The notes below the pieces were generated by a model that saw only the letters and a list, made by a program, of their open reading frames with translations, was not told the origin of the DNA and made no database searches. Positions 51,067-58,984 of a DNA stretch of 64,000 nt are shown here, piece after piece. Positions within the stretch are counted from its first letter, which is position 1. Each line of letters opens with the position of its first letter. The stretch is from Plantactinospora endophytica. Lineage in GTDB: Bacteria > Actinomycetota > Actinomycetes > Mycobacteriales > Micromonosporaceae. The stretch lies in assembly GCF_016862915.1 (NCBI RefSeq), contig NZ_BONW01000013.1, forward strand, positions 186,001 through 250,000, given 5' to 3'. The translations under genes and the position numbers were made by a program.

Positions 51067-52050
51067 TCACAGCCAACCGCGCTGGGCCGCCTTCAGACCC
51101 GCCTCGAACCGACTGCGGGCCTCAAGACGCTCCATCAGGTCAGCCATCATCCGCCGGGCCGTCCGTGGAGACACACCGAGCCGTACCGCAGCCGCCTCGT
51201 CCGTCAAACCCTGGCCAAGCAGCTCCAGCAACGCGCGTTCCTGGGCGTTCAGCCCCTCACGCTCCGGCTCGCGCGCGGCGCCCAACGGTGTCGCTATCTC
51301 CCACACCTGTGTGAAAAGCGCCAGCATCGAGGCGACGAACCCTGGACCAGTCAGGTGCAGGGCACCCTTGCGCGTGTCGGCCGGGTCGATCGGCACCAGG
51401 ACGGCACGACGATCCGCCAGGATCATGCGCGGCGGAAGAATGGGCGAAGTCCGGAACTCCGCGCCACTGTCGGTCAGGAAACGCGCGTGCGCAAGCGTCT
51501 GCGGGTCGTTCCGGATGCTGTCCAGGCCGACGGTGTGGATGCGGACACCACGTTCGAGAAGCTCCGTGTCGTTACGACGGGCATGCCCCAACGCTTCCGC
51601 CGACTGGGCACCGCCCGGCATGAAGGTGAGAATCTCGAACTCGGTCTCGCGAGCCAGTTGCGCCAGCTTGTCCTGCACCGCGTCGATACCGAACAGGTGA
51701 GTCGCCGCCGGAGCCGAGGCATGCTGATGTGCCGTTCCGAACTGGCCGATCAACCGAGTGATTTCGACCTGACTCTCCGCAACCTGCTGTTGGCGGCGAG
51801 CAAGTTCAGCCTGTTGCTGAGCCAGCGCGGCACTCAACCCGACATCCGGACTTACCACGTGCAGCGTGCCCGGGCGATCCATCGAGTTACGAACCAGTGA
51901 CATCTCGAACAGGCAGTCCAGGGCGGCGCGCACCTGCGTATCGGTGATGCCGAGATGGGCGCTGAGCTCGGTCACCCCCCAGTCCGGTTGGGCGAGCATC
52001 TGCCGATAGACGCTCTCCGCGACGGAATCCAAACCCAAGGCGACCAGCAC
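51067..52050 (-). CDS. TrmB/LuxR hybrid regulator of the second biosynthetic locus
   Basis: A 327-residue regulator. The N-terminal winged helix is TrmB-like (LGLDSVAESVYRQMLAQPDW then GVTELSAHLGITDTQVRAAL). A coiled coil (ALAQQQAELARRQQQVAES) leads to a PLD-like/TrmB effector domain (FEILTFMPGG, LLERGVRIHTVGLDS). The C-terminal LuxR HTH reads LNAQERALLELLGQGLTDEA then AAVRLGVSPRTARRMMADLM. Such hybrids are common pathway regulators in actinomycete biosynthetic loci. GTG 52050 is chosen because GGGGAGGG lies seven nt upstream; an upstream in-frame start at 52077 lacks one. It precedes the DAHP-synthase gene by 29 nt and is probably cotranscribed with it. Confidence 0.88.
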   Translation of the reverse strand: MLVALGLDSVAESVYRQMLAQPDWGVTELSAHLGITDTQVRAALDCLFEMSLVRNSMDRPGTLHVVSPDVGLSAALAQQQAELARRQQQVAESQVEITRLIGQFGTAHQHASAPAATHLFGIDAVQDKLAQLARETEFEILTFMPGGAQSAEALGHARRNDTELLERGVRIHTVGLDSIRNDPQTLAHARFLTDSGAEFRTSPILPPRMILADRRAVLVPIDPADTRKGALHLTGPGFVASMLALFTQVWEIATPLGAAREPEREGLNAQERALLELLGQGLTDEAAAVRLGVSPRTARRMMADLMERLEARSRFEAGLKAAQRGWL

Positions 52051-52367
52051 GAAATCGCCCTCCCCGTGATGGCCCACAAGGGACCAGGCAAAATCTTGAG
52101 CGAGATCGTCCCACGTGGACTACCCGCTGGCAAGCAGCCCGCTGCCCGAAAACCACCGACGCACCGGTGTGTCATTTCGCCGTTTCGCACCGACGTGCCA
52201 GCCTCCATTTGCACCGTGGCGGCTGCGACGGCTGCCACGGCGGCGCTGTTGGGCTCGCCGTCTTCGGGGTGCTCGTCCGCCGGTACGCGGTCAGGGTCGT
52301 TTCTGCGGGGGTTGTCAGGGTCGCGGGTGGGGGTTCCGCCGGAGGCGCCGTACTCCGGTACGCGGTC
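52051..52367. other. Divergent intergenic region
   Basis: About 315 nt between the hybrid regulator and the small membrane protein. No domain-supported frame is seen. It must carry the promoter of the regulator/DAHP-synthase operon. No strong dyad was noticed. Confidence 0.4.
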
Positions 52368-52955
52368 ATGATCCTCTGCATGACGAAAGCAGCGAGGCTT
52401 GCTCTGGTCGGCGCGCCTCTCGCGATGATTGGTTATGGCGTGGTCCGTTACGTCGGCAGGCTCGACGACGTGTATGGGCCGGGTCTCGACTGGCAGCTTG
52501 CCCATTTTCTCGGCTTGGCCGGCTTCCTTCTGTTCGTGCCGCTGGTGCTGGGGCTGCGGACGCTGTTGCCCGGGGGAGTGGTCCGCGAGTCGGCGGTCGG
52601 CGCGACGTTGGTCGGTCTCGCGACGTGCGTGGTGCAGTTCGGGGTGGACATCGTGCAGGCGTTCGTGGCTACCGACAGGGAGGAGTTGCGCAGCCTGCAG
52701 CACGAGTTCTCTGGTCTACCCGGTGTGCGAGCCGCGATCTACGACGTCGGGCCGCTGTTCTTCTTCGTCGGCATCGTGCTGGTCGCGGTGCTGGCCGCCA
52801 GAGCGGGCCGGCTGCCGTGGTGGAGCCCGGTGGTCCTGCTCGTCGGTGTGCTGCTGCCGTCGGTGGACCTGGATCTGATGCCGTTCGGCGGGCTGTTGAT
52901 GCTGCTGGCACTGCTGCCGCTGCGCCGTCCGTTCCGGCAGGTGTCGGCGGGCTGA
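52368..52955 (+). CDS. Small integral membrane protein, unknown function
   Basis: A 195-residue protein with five to six helices: LALVGAPLAMIGYGVVRYV, LAHFLGLAGFLLFVPLVLGL, VGATLVGLATCVVQFGVDIV, VGPLFFFVGIVLVAVLAARA, and WWSPVVLLVGVLLPS followed by LLMLLALLPL. There is no recognised motif. The frame extends upstream of 52368 but that part is Gly/Val-rich and not membrane-like. Starts at 52368 or 52380 are both possible without a clear ribosome site. Confidence 0.65.
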   Translation: MILCMTKAARLALVGAPLAMIGYGVVRYVGRLDDVYGPGLDWQLAHFLGLAGFLLFVPLVLGLRTLLPGGVVRESAVGATLVGLATCVVQFGVDIVQAFVATDREELRSLQHEFSGLPGVRAAIYDVGPLFFFVGIVLVAVLAARAGRLPWWSPVVLLVGVLLPSVDLDLMPFGGLLMLLALLPLRRPFRQVSAG

Positions 52956-53042
52956 GCGTGCTGGCCACCTGGCCATGAACGTGCCGTCGGCGTACCTGAC
53001 GAGATTCTTCGATGCCGGCGGGGAGGAACGATCGACCGGAGG

Positions 53043-53486
53043 CTATCCAGCGAGGCTCTTGACGAAGCGGGCCGAGGACGTGCACATGTCCTCGTACCCA
53101 AGATGTTGGTAGAACTCGTGGGTTCTCGTCCGGCAGCGCCTGCTGGTGACCTCCATCTTCACGCAGCCGGCGATGCGGGCCTGCTCTTCGGCGGCCGTGA
53201 CCAGTGACCGGCCCACCCCTCGGCCGCGGTAGCGCTCGTCGACGACCAGTGCGAGCAGACGCCCGAGCTTTCCGGTCACCTCAAGCATCGGCTGGACACC
53301 CAGTGCCGCGACGCCGATCAACTCACCGTCGTCGTCGGCGCCGACGAGCCAGCTCGAGGGGTCGTCCAGCCAGTAGTCGAGTCGTCCGTGCACGGCCGCC
53401 TCGGTGGTCGGATACCCGAGTTGACCCAGCAAACCGGTAAGCCCTGGAACATCCTGTCGTCGAATCGGTCGAAGCTCTACTGACAT
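53043..53486 (-). CDS. GNAT acetyltransferase
   Basis: A 147-residue GNAT enzyme. The first strand is VELRPIRRQDVPGLTGLLGQ; the acetyl-CoA loop is LVVDERYRGRGVGRSLVTAA (RxxGxG), followed by KMEVTSRRCRTRTHEFYQHL and GYED. ATG 53486 has AGGA nine nt upstream, better than the starts at 53495 or 53513. Typical of small-molecule or aminoglycoside-type N-acetyltransferases; the substrate is unknown. Confidence 0.88.
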   Translation of the reverse strand: MSVELRPIRRQDVPGLTGLLGQLGYPTTEAAVHGRLDYWLDDPSSWLVGADDDGELIGVAALGVQPMLEVTGKLGRLLALVVDERYRGRGVGRSLVTAAEEQARIAGCVKMEVTSRRCRTRTHEFYQHLGYEDMCTSSARFVKSLAG

Positions 53487-53549
53487 GCCGGGCATCCTGT
53501 CACTCCGTCGCAACCGGTTGTCTCGGTGCCCGATCTGCCTGGTCGCCGA

Positions 53550-54005
53550 CTACGGCCTGAGTCCGTGGATTGCGACGAAGTGCAGGAAGTCTGGGGCGAC
53601 AAGTTCGTCGTCGCCGGCGTCATGGAAGCGGAACCAGACTTCGTCATGGCAGCGGCCGTTGGTAACGGGGAAACCCCAGTGGTCGCCGGTACCGACCGGA
53701 GCGACGGCGACAAAGTCGCGGTCGGGGAACTCGTGGTCGTTGACGGTGCAGAGTTCGTTGCCGTACCGCTCCGGAGAGGCCGTGATCGGGAACAGTTCGA
53801 TGAAACCGAACGCGCCTCCGCCGTGGCGCATCATGAACGTCTTGTATTTCTGCGGAAGGATCACGGCCATTCGGCGCTCGGCGGTGGCAATCTCGTCAGC
53901 GGTCGCGGTGTGCCCCTCGATGAGCGCGAAGCCGAATTCAGCCTCCGAGGCGGCGGACTTCTGACGCAGCGGTTCGGCAAGCGCGTCGAACTCGGGAAGA
54001 TCCAC
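53550..54005 (-). CDS. SMI1/KNR4-family (SUKH) protein
   Basis: About 151 residues of SMI1/KNR4 (SUKH) type: TADEIATAERRMAVILPQKY, FMMRHGGGAFGFIELFPI and a Trp/Asp-rich end (PVGTGDHWGFPVTNGR, WFRFHDAGDDEL). The family includes immunity proteins against contact-dependent and polymorphic toxins, and also housekeeping members. No toxin gene is next to it. The frame is open up to 54131, but that extension is Pro/Thr-rich and atypical; GTG 54005 places the start just before the domain. Confidence 0.75.
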   Translation of the reverse strand: MDLPEFDALAEPLRQKSAASEAEFGFALIEGHTATADEIATAERRMAVILPQKYKTFMMRHGGGAFGFIELFPITASPERYGNELCTVNDHEFPDRDFVAVAPVGTGDHWGFPVTNGRCHDEVWFRFHDAGDDELVAPDFLHFVAIHGLRP

Positions 54006-54202
54006 GCCGCTCAGCCTATGCCGTGGCCGGGACACGACGGTCGGGGCAGTCGGCAGGCGGCCGGTCGGGCCGGTCAGCGGCGTTGGCGGGCTTACCGCGC
54101 GACCCGGCCGAGGTTCGTCGTCCGCCATCACGGCCAGTCCGCACCCACGGGGGCAGAAGTGGATGCTGACGCGACGCGGCGAGGCCGAGCAGGTGCCGCG
54201 CG

Positions 54203-55210
54203 ATGTGTGCTGGACATGGTTATTCGGGTGCGGGGATCGGTGACCCCGGAGATCATGATCTGGTGTGGCAACTGCCGTTCTTCGACGCGTTGAAGACCGC
54301 CCGGCGCGTGCTGATCGCGGGAGCCGGCGGCGGCTTTGACGTCTACGCCGGGCTGCCGCTCGGACTGTCTCTCCTGTGTGAGGGCAGAACGGTGTATTTC
54401 GCGAACCTGTCGCTCGTCAACCTCTACGGACTGGACAAGGACGTCTGGCTGGAACCGGGCGTTGCGGCGGTGACCCCGGGCACGACCGGTTACGAGGACT
54501 ACTTTCCGGAGCGTACGCTCGCCCGCTGGCTCGCCCTGCACGCACTGCCCGCCACCGTCTACGCGTTTCCCCGTACCGGAGTGCGGCCACTACGCAGCGC
54601 CTACCGACGGCTCACCAAACGGCTCGACCTCGACGCGATCGTGCTTGTCGACGGTGGCACCGACATCCTCATGCGCGGTGACGAGGCCGCACTGGGTACA
54701 CCGGTCGAGGACGCGACAAGCCTTGCCGCAGTGGCCGGTACGCCGGTGGCGACAAAGCTCGTCGCTGCCATCGGGTTCGGAGTCGATGCCTACCACGGGA
54801 TCAACCACGTTCAGGTCCTGGAGAACATCGCCGCCCTCGACCGTGGCGGCGCCTACCTGGGAGCGTTCACCGTACCGTCGCACGGGCGGGAGGCGGCGCT
54901 CTATCGCGAGGCGGTCGAGCATGCACAAGCCAGCACGCCGGGCCGAGCGAGCATCGTCAACGGGCAGATCGCCGCAGCGTTGACCGGAGCCGTCGGGGAC
55001 GTGCCGCTGGACAGTCGTACCGACGGAACACCGTTGTTCGTCAATCCGCTGATGGCGATGTATTTCACGTTCGACCTGGCCGGGCTGGCGGCACACTCGC
55101 TGTACCTGGACCGCATCCGCGCCACCGACGACATGCTCCAGGTCAGCCATATCATCGAGCGGTTTCGAGATGAGATCGATCCTCGACCGAGAGTTCTCTT
55201 CCCGCACTGA
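54203..55210 (+). CDS. DUF1152-domain protein
   Basis: A 335-residue cytosolic protein. The DUF1152 N-terminal nucleotide-like motif is RRVLIAGAGGGFDVYAGLPL. Acidic DAIVLVDGGTDILMRGDEAA follows, then AAIGFGVDAYHGINHVQVLE and the C-terminal ATDDMLQVSHIIERFRDEID. DUF1152 proteins are uncharacterised and widespread. The true start may be the GTG near 54263, because the first 20 residues are Gly/Asp-rich and lack family likeness. It is divergent from the SMI1/KNR4 gene. Confidence 0.8.
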   Translation: MCAGHGYSGAGIGDPGDHDLVWQLPFFDALKTARRVLIAGAGGGFDVYAGLPLGLSLLCEGRTVYFANLSLVNLYGLDKDVWLEPGVAAVTPGTTGYEDYFPERTLARWLALHALPATVYAFPRTGVRPLRSAYRRLTKRLDLDAIVLVDGGTDILMRGDEAALGTPVEDATSLAAVAGTPVATKLVAAIGFGVDAYHGINHVQVLENIAALDRGGAYLGAFTVPSHGREAALYREAVEHAQASTPGRASIVNGQIAAALTGAVGDVPLDSRTDGTPLFVNPLMAMYFTFDLAGLAAHSLYLDRIRATDDMLQVSHIIERFRDEIDPRPRVLFPH

Positions 55211-55520
55211 CGCTGGCCGTCGTCGACTCCACCGCCACCGCCCTGTTCGTGCTGTTGGCTGCTCAGTGGCCAGGCGGTCAGCACCTACCTGCGTGACCTC
55301 GGACGCGTCGGCAGGCGAAGGAGATCGACGCCCGGTTCCCACCCCGTGGCGACGGCGACCCGGAGCCGGGTACCGACCGGCACCAGGCTCGTGACACGCG
55401 TCCCGAAGCGTCCAGAGGCGCGTCCCGCCTGACGGGTACCTGAGCCCGACTCTCACGCCACGTCGCGCCCGGACCGAATGGGGAGGCTGGGCGCGGGCGC
55501 CGGTTCTGGACCCGCTCGGC
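55211..55520. other. Intergenic region after DUF1152 gene
   Basis: About 310 nt without a supported gene. A short plus frame at 55213-55300 reads AVVDSTATALFVLLAAQWPG, hydrophobic but without a start. The terminator at 55521 closes the region. Confidence 0.4.
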
Positions 55521-55552
55521 GTGGCCGAGCCGCCCTGGGACGGCTCGGCCAC
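55521..55552. terminator. Hairpin terminator
   Basis: GTGGCCGAGCCG (55521-55532) and CGGCTCGGCCAC (55541-55552) form a perfect 12-bp stem with an 8-nt loop. It lies 12 nt beyond the stop of the minus-strand sigma-partner gene and is the end of that operon. Confidence 0.78.
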
Positions 55553-55563
55553 GCTTGCGGTCC

Positions 55564-57006
55564 TCAGGAGGTCACCCGGGTTGCCGGGCTGTCGCCCGGC
55601 AGGCCCGACATGTCGGCCTCGACCGGCGGCAACGGAGTGGTGCCGAGGACGCTGCCGTCCGCGGCGTACGCGGTGAGGCTGGCCGGCTGGTCCGGCGGTA
55701 CCCGGGTGGTGCCGGCGTGTGACGCGTCGAGGGTGACCGTGGCCGGGGGTGCGCCGCCGGCCGTGACCGTGATGCGGGCCGCGTCCGGCGGGGCGACTAT
55801 CCGCACCTGGTCCGTCGGCGTGCGGGTGCTGTCGTCGGCTCGGATCCGCCAGCCGATCGGTCGCTGGTCGGCACCGTCGGCCGGCAGCAGCAGCCGCAGG
55901 TCGGTCCGCCAGCCGGTCCGGTCGTCGCCGTGCATGGCGTACGCGATTATCCCCCCGCCGGCAGGCTGCACGGTGAGCAGCGCGGCGGCCTGACCCTGCT
56001 CGCTGCCCGACCATCGCAGCCGTACCGTCGTCCCGGCAGCCGGCAGGTGACTGTCGAGGAGTGCCGTTTCGATGAAGCGGCGCAGGGCGGCGTCCTCCAG
56101 CGGTGCGTTCCGGGCGCCCCGTCGGGCGGCGGCGAGCAGGGCGTCCATCTCCGGACCGGTCGGGTCGATCGCGGCGTACGGGCCGCCGCCCAGGCCGCCC
56201 TGGAACAGCACGCGGTCGCCACGGCTGACCCGGACGACGGGTTCGTTCCGAAGCGGCGCGGTGGGCAGGGCGGCGAGCCCGATCCCGCTGCCGTCCGCCC
56301 TGGCGATGTCCTGGTACTCCAGGGTTCCCCTCGCCGTGTAACGAGGGTCGCCACTGATCGTCACGGTCGAACCGACCGGCCCGACGACGACCGCGAATCC
56401 GTCCTGGTCGGGACTGCTCTGCATCAGGGTCATCACCGGGTCGTCGACGCCCTCGCTGTGGCCGGCGTAGCGCATCTGTTGGGCGCCGGCCCCGGCCGGA
56501 CCCGTGTACCAGACCAGCGCCTGCTTGGTCAGTAGGCCGAGCCGCAGCGGCACCGCTACCAGCGCGACCCGGTGGCCCGGCTGGTCACTGCCGTAGAGCA
56601 GACGAATCCGGTCACGGTCACCGATCTTCCAGATGCCGTCCGGGTTCCAGCCACCCAACGGGGTGTCGGTGCTCATCGTCGGATCGGTGCCGATCCGCGC
56701 CCGCAGCGTGTCCAGCCAGGACTGGTCGCCGGCCAGCGAGCCCCGGGGCGGCCCGTCGAGCAGCGCCGCCGGGGCGGCGGCGACCGCGATGCCGGGCGCC
56801 CAGCCGGGCAGGGGTACCACGTTGGTCTGGACCCCGACGAGCACGGCTCCGATTGCAGCGGCCACCGTCGCCCGGATCAGCCGCGTCCGCCGGTGCCGCC
56901 GTTCGCGCCGGGCGAACCCCGGCCACGGGTCCTCGGGTACGGTGACGCCGTGTGCGGCCTGCCGCAGCGCGGGACTGAGCGTCGAGCTTGCGAAGCTCTC
57001 GGTCAT
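55564..57006 (-). CDS. Single-pass membrane partner of SigE-like sigma factor
   Basis: A 480-residue protein. Residues 1-50 are cytosolic and Arg-rich (FARRERRHRRTRLIRATVAA). One transmembrane helix follows (ATVAAAIGAVLVGVQTNVV), then a 410-residue extracytoplasmic part of mixed beta structure (VVVGPVGSTVTISGDPRYTA, TVRLRWSGSEQGQAAALLTV, Pro/Thr-rich end). The start ATG overlaps the sigma-factor stop (ATGA). Position and topology suit a sensor or anti-sigma partner, although no RsiW-type zinc-binding anti-sigma motif is visible. I do not recognise the ectodomain. Confidence 0.75.
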   Translation of the reverse strand: MTESFASSTLSPALRQAAHGVTVPEDPWPGFARRERRHRRTRLIRATVAAAIGAVLVGVQTNVVPLPGWAPGIAVAAAPAALLDGPPRGSLAGDQSWLDTLRARIGTDPTMSTDTPLGGWNPDGIWKIGDRDRIRLLYGSDQPGHRVALVAVPLRLGLLTKQALVWYTGPAGAGAQQMRYAGHSEGVDDPVMTLMQSSPDQDGFAVVVGPVGSTVTISGDPRYTARGTLEYQDIARADGSGIGLAALPTAPLRNEPVVRVSRGDRVLFQGGLGGGPYAAIDPTGPEMDALLAAARRGARNAPLEDAALRRFIETALLDSHLPAAGTTVRLRWSGSEQGQAAALLTVQPAGGGIIAYAMHGDDRTGWRTDLRLLLPADGADQRPIGWRIRADDSTRTPTDQVRIVAPPDAARITVTAGGAPPATVTLDASHAGTTRVPPDQPASLTAYAADGSVLGTTPLPPVEADMSGLPGDSPATRVTS

Positions 57007-57530
57007 GCCACTTCCTCCTCGAGCCGTACCGGGGACTGCGGGGCGGGCGGGGAGAACTCGGCCCGTAGCCGGGCCAGCCCGCGCGACGCCTGGCTCTTCA
57101 CCGAGCCGACGGAGCAGCCGAGCACCTCGGCGGTGTCCGCCTCGCTGAGATCCTCGAAGTAGCGCAGCACCAGAACCGCCTGGGTCCTGGGCGGCAACCG
57201 CCGCAGTGCGGCGAGGAGCAGTTGCCGCTCCTCCACCTGCGCGTACGCGTCCCGCGTCAGCGCGCTGTCCGAGGTCAGCAGCGGCACTTCGAGCAACCGC
57301 CGCCGACGCCGCCAGGAGATCGCCGTGTTGACCATCACCCGGCGTACGTAGACCTCGGGCGCGTCCCTGCGCAGCACTCGGTCCCAGCGCCGATGGGTCT
57401 TCTCCAACGCCGACTGCGCCAGATCCTCGGATGTCCCCCTGTCGCCGGTCAGCAGGTAGGCCGTTCGGACCAACGACCCCCACTGTCGTTGTACGAACAG
57501 CCGAAACTGTTCGTCGTCGTGCTGACTCAC
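57003..57530 (-). CDS. SigE-family ECF RNA polymerase sigma factor
   Basis: A 175-residue sigma-70 ECF factor of the actinobacterial SigE-like group. Region 2 reads RTAYLLTGDRGTSEDLAQSA then EVYVRRVMVNTAISWRRRRR. Region 4 reads LPPRTQAVLVLRYFEDLSEA then DTAEVLGCSVGSVKSQASRG LARLR. GTG start at 57530 with GGAGG six nt upstream. The next gene encodes its membrane partner; the overlap fixes their ratio. Environmental stress at the envelope is a likely trigger. Confidence 0.92.
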   Translation of the reverse strand: MSQHDDEQFRLFVQRQWGSLVRTAYLLTGDRGTSEDLAQSALEKTHRRWDRVLRRDAPEVYVRRVMVNTAISWRRRRRLLEVPLLTSDSALTRDAYAQVEERQLLLAALRRLPPRTQAVLVLRYFEDLSEADTAEVLGCSVGSVKSQASRGLARLRAEFSPPAPQSPVRLEEEVA

Positions 57531-57950
57531 GCCACCTCCAGGTCGCGTCCGCCTTGCGTTTCCGTGCGGATGCAGGGTGAGACGCGATCTGCGGTGTCCG
57601 GGGTTGAGTGCTTGTGTGGTGCAAGCCGGACGGGCTGGCTAGCCGTGCTGGGCATCACGGTGCTCATCGTCCCGTACCGGCACCTGCTGCTCGCCGCCCC
57701 GGCTGGCGGCGAACCTCGACCGACTCAGCGGCGGCCCGGCTCGCCCTTGCCCTCGGCGTCGGTGTCGGCTCGGCTCGGCCCGGCAGGATTTCGAGGTGCC
57801 TGGCGTGCCGTTCCGGCGGCGCGGCGCGCTGACCGACGCGGGCCTGCCGGTGATGCGCGACGCCCGCCGGAATACCGACGACTGGTCGGTCGACAACGCA
57901 GTGCGTTGAATCGACGGGGGCCTGGAATCACGCTCCGGAGCGCGCCGATG
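57531..57950. other. Intergenic region with possible coding remnant
   Basis: About 420 nt. One plus frame at about 57782-57909 reads QDFEVPGVPFRRRGALTDAG then LPVMRDARRNTDDWSVDNAV and a stop. It looks like the C terminus of a lost gene, but it has no start and no known family. The left part should hold the promoter of the sigma-factor gene. Confidence 0.35.
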
Positions 57951-58190
57951 TCAGCTCCGTGCCGTGCTGCCTCGGCCTCCGCGCCACCTGCTGAGATACG
58001 GCAGCAGGAATAGGTTCAGGCCGGTGAGCAGAAGCAGGACGAGCGGGAACAGCGGCAGGTAGAACACCCAGGCGGCGGGCTCCTCCTGGGTCAGGGCGAG
58101 GAAAGTGGCGATGACGGTCACCGTGAAGGCAATAGACAGCCAGCGGTGGATTTGGCGAATCGATCTACTGTAGTTCAGCGGAGTTCCCAT
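57951..58190 (-). CDS. Small two-helix membrane protein
   Basis: A 79-residue protein with two hydrophobic helices, WLSIAFTVTVIATFLALTQ and WVFYLPLFPLVLLLLTGLNL, and an Arg-rich cytosolic tail (YLSRWRGGRGSTARS). It resembles small actinobacterial membrane proteins of unknown role. ATG 58190 begins at the charged residues before helix 1; the longer frame upstream is not membrane-like. Confidence 0.65.
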   Translation of the reverse strand: MGTPLNYSRSIRQIHRWLSIAFTVTVIATFLALTQEEPAAWVFYLPLFPLVLLLLTGLNLFLLPYLSRWRGGRGSTARS

Positions 58191-58405
58191 AGCGGGCACG
58201 CTAGTTACGGCGGTGCGGCCCGAGCTTCTTGATTCCTGATCGATCCGACAGCACCAGCCGAGGCCGACTGGCGAGCTGTTCGGCATACCCTGGTCGTGCG
58301 TGACCGAACACATCGGCGTGACCGACTCCGCAGACAGCACCGGGCGCCCGACGGTGCCAGACCGTCGCCGAGTCGGACCCGCCCGAAGATGAGCACCCGG
58401 GGGAC

Positions 58406-58984
58406 TCAGCCGTGCAGGGTGGGCCGGTAGACGAGTTCCTGGGTGCGACCGTCGAGGGTCCGGCTCTCGATCAGCTCCAGGTCGAAATCGGCCGCCCTCT
58501 GGAAGATCGGCTCCGTACCGGTCTGACCGGTGATCACCGGGAAGAGCGTCACCTGGACGAGGTCGACCAGACCGGCGGCCATCAGCGCCCGGTTCATCGA
58601 CAGGCTGCCGTGCGACCGCAGGGGTACCTCGGACTCTTCCTTGAGCCGGGCGACGACGTCGACGGCGTCACCGCTCACCACGGTCGCGTCCGGCCAGTCG
58701 AGGGGTCCTTCCAGCGTGCGCGACACGACCGTCGCCGGGAGGTTCCGCATCCGGGTGACCCAGGCGTCACGGACCTCGGACTCCGCAGTGCTCGCGGCCA
58801 GTAACCGGGCGAACACCCGGTACGTGTCGGCCCCGAAGACCATGCGCTGCTCCTCGCCGTACTGGGCGAGACGGTGCTTGAGCAACTCGGGGCCCTGCTT
58901 ACCCCAGTAGCCGCCCCAGTTGCCGCTGGCGGTGCCGAAGCCGTCGAGGCTGGAGAAGACGTCGAAGGTGTAGGTGACGGTCAT
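58406..58984 (-). CDS. RibD-C / dihydrofolate-reductase-like family protein
   Basis: A 192-residue protein of the RibD C-terminal/DHFR-like fold. FDVFSSLDGFGTASGNWGGY is the N-terminal strand and loop. MVFGADTYRVFARLL, LPATVVSRTLEGPLDWPDAT and SHGSLSMNRALMAAGLVDLV match the NADP(H)-binding family blocks; PVITGQTGTEPIF follows. These proteins are often found beside ECF sigma factors in actinomycetes, with unknown substrates. ATG overlaps the stop of the upstream sigma-factor gene (ATGA), so the two are coupled. Confidence 0.88.
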   Translation of the reverse strand: MTVTYTFDVFSSLDGFGTASGNWGGYWGKQGPELLKHRLAQYGEEQRMVFGADTYRVFARLLAASTAESEVRDAWVTRMRNLPATVVSRTLEGPLDWPDATVVSGDAVDVVARLKEESEVPLRSHGSLSMNRALMAAGLVDLVQVTLFPVITGQTGTEPIFQRAADFDLELIESRTLDGRTQELVYRPTLHG

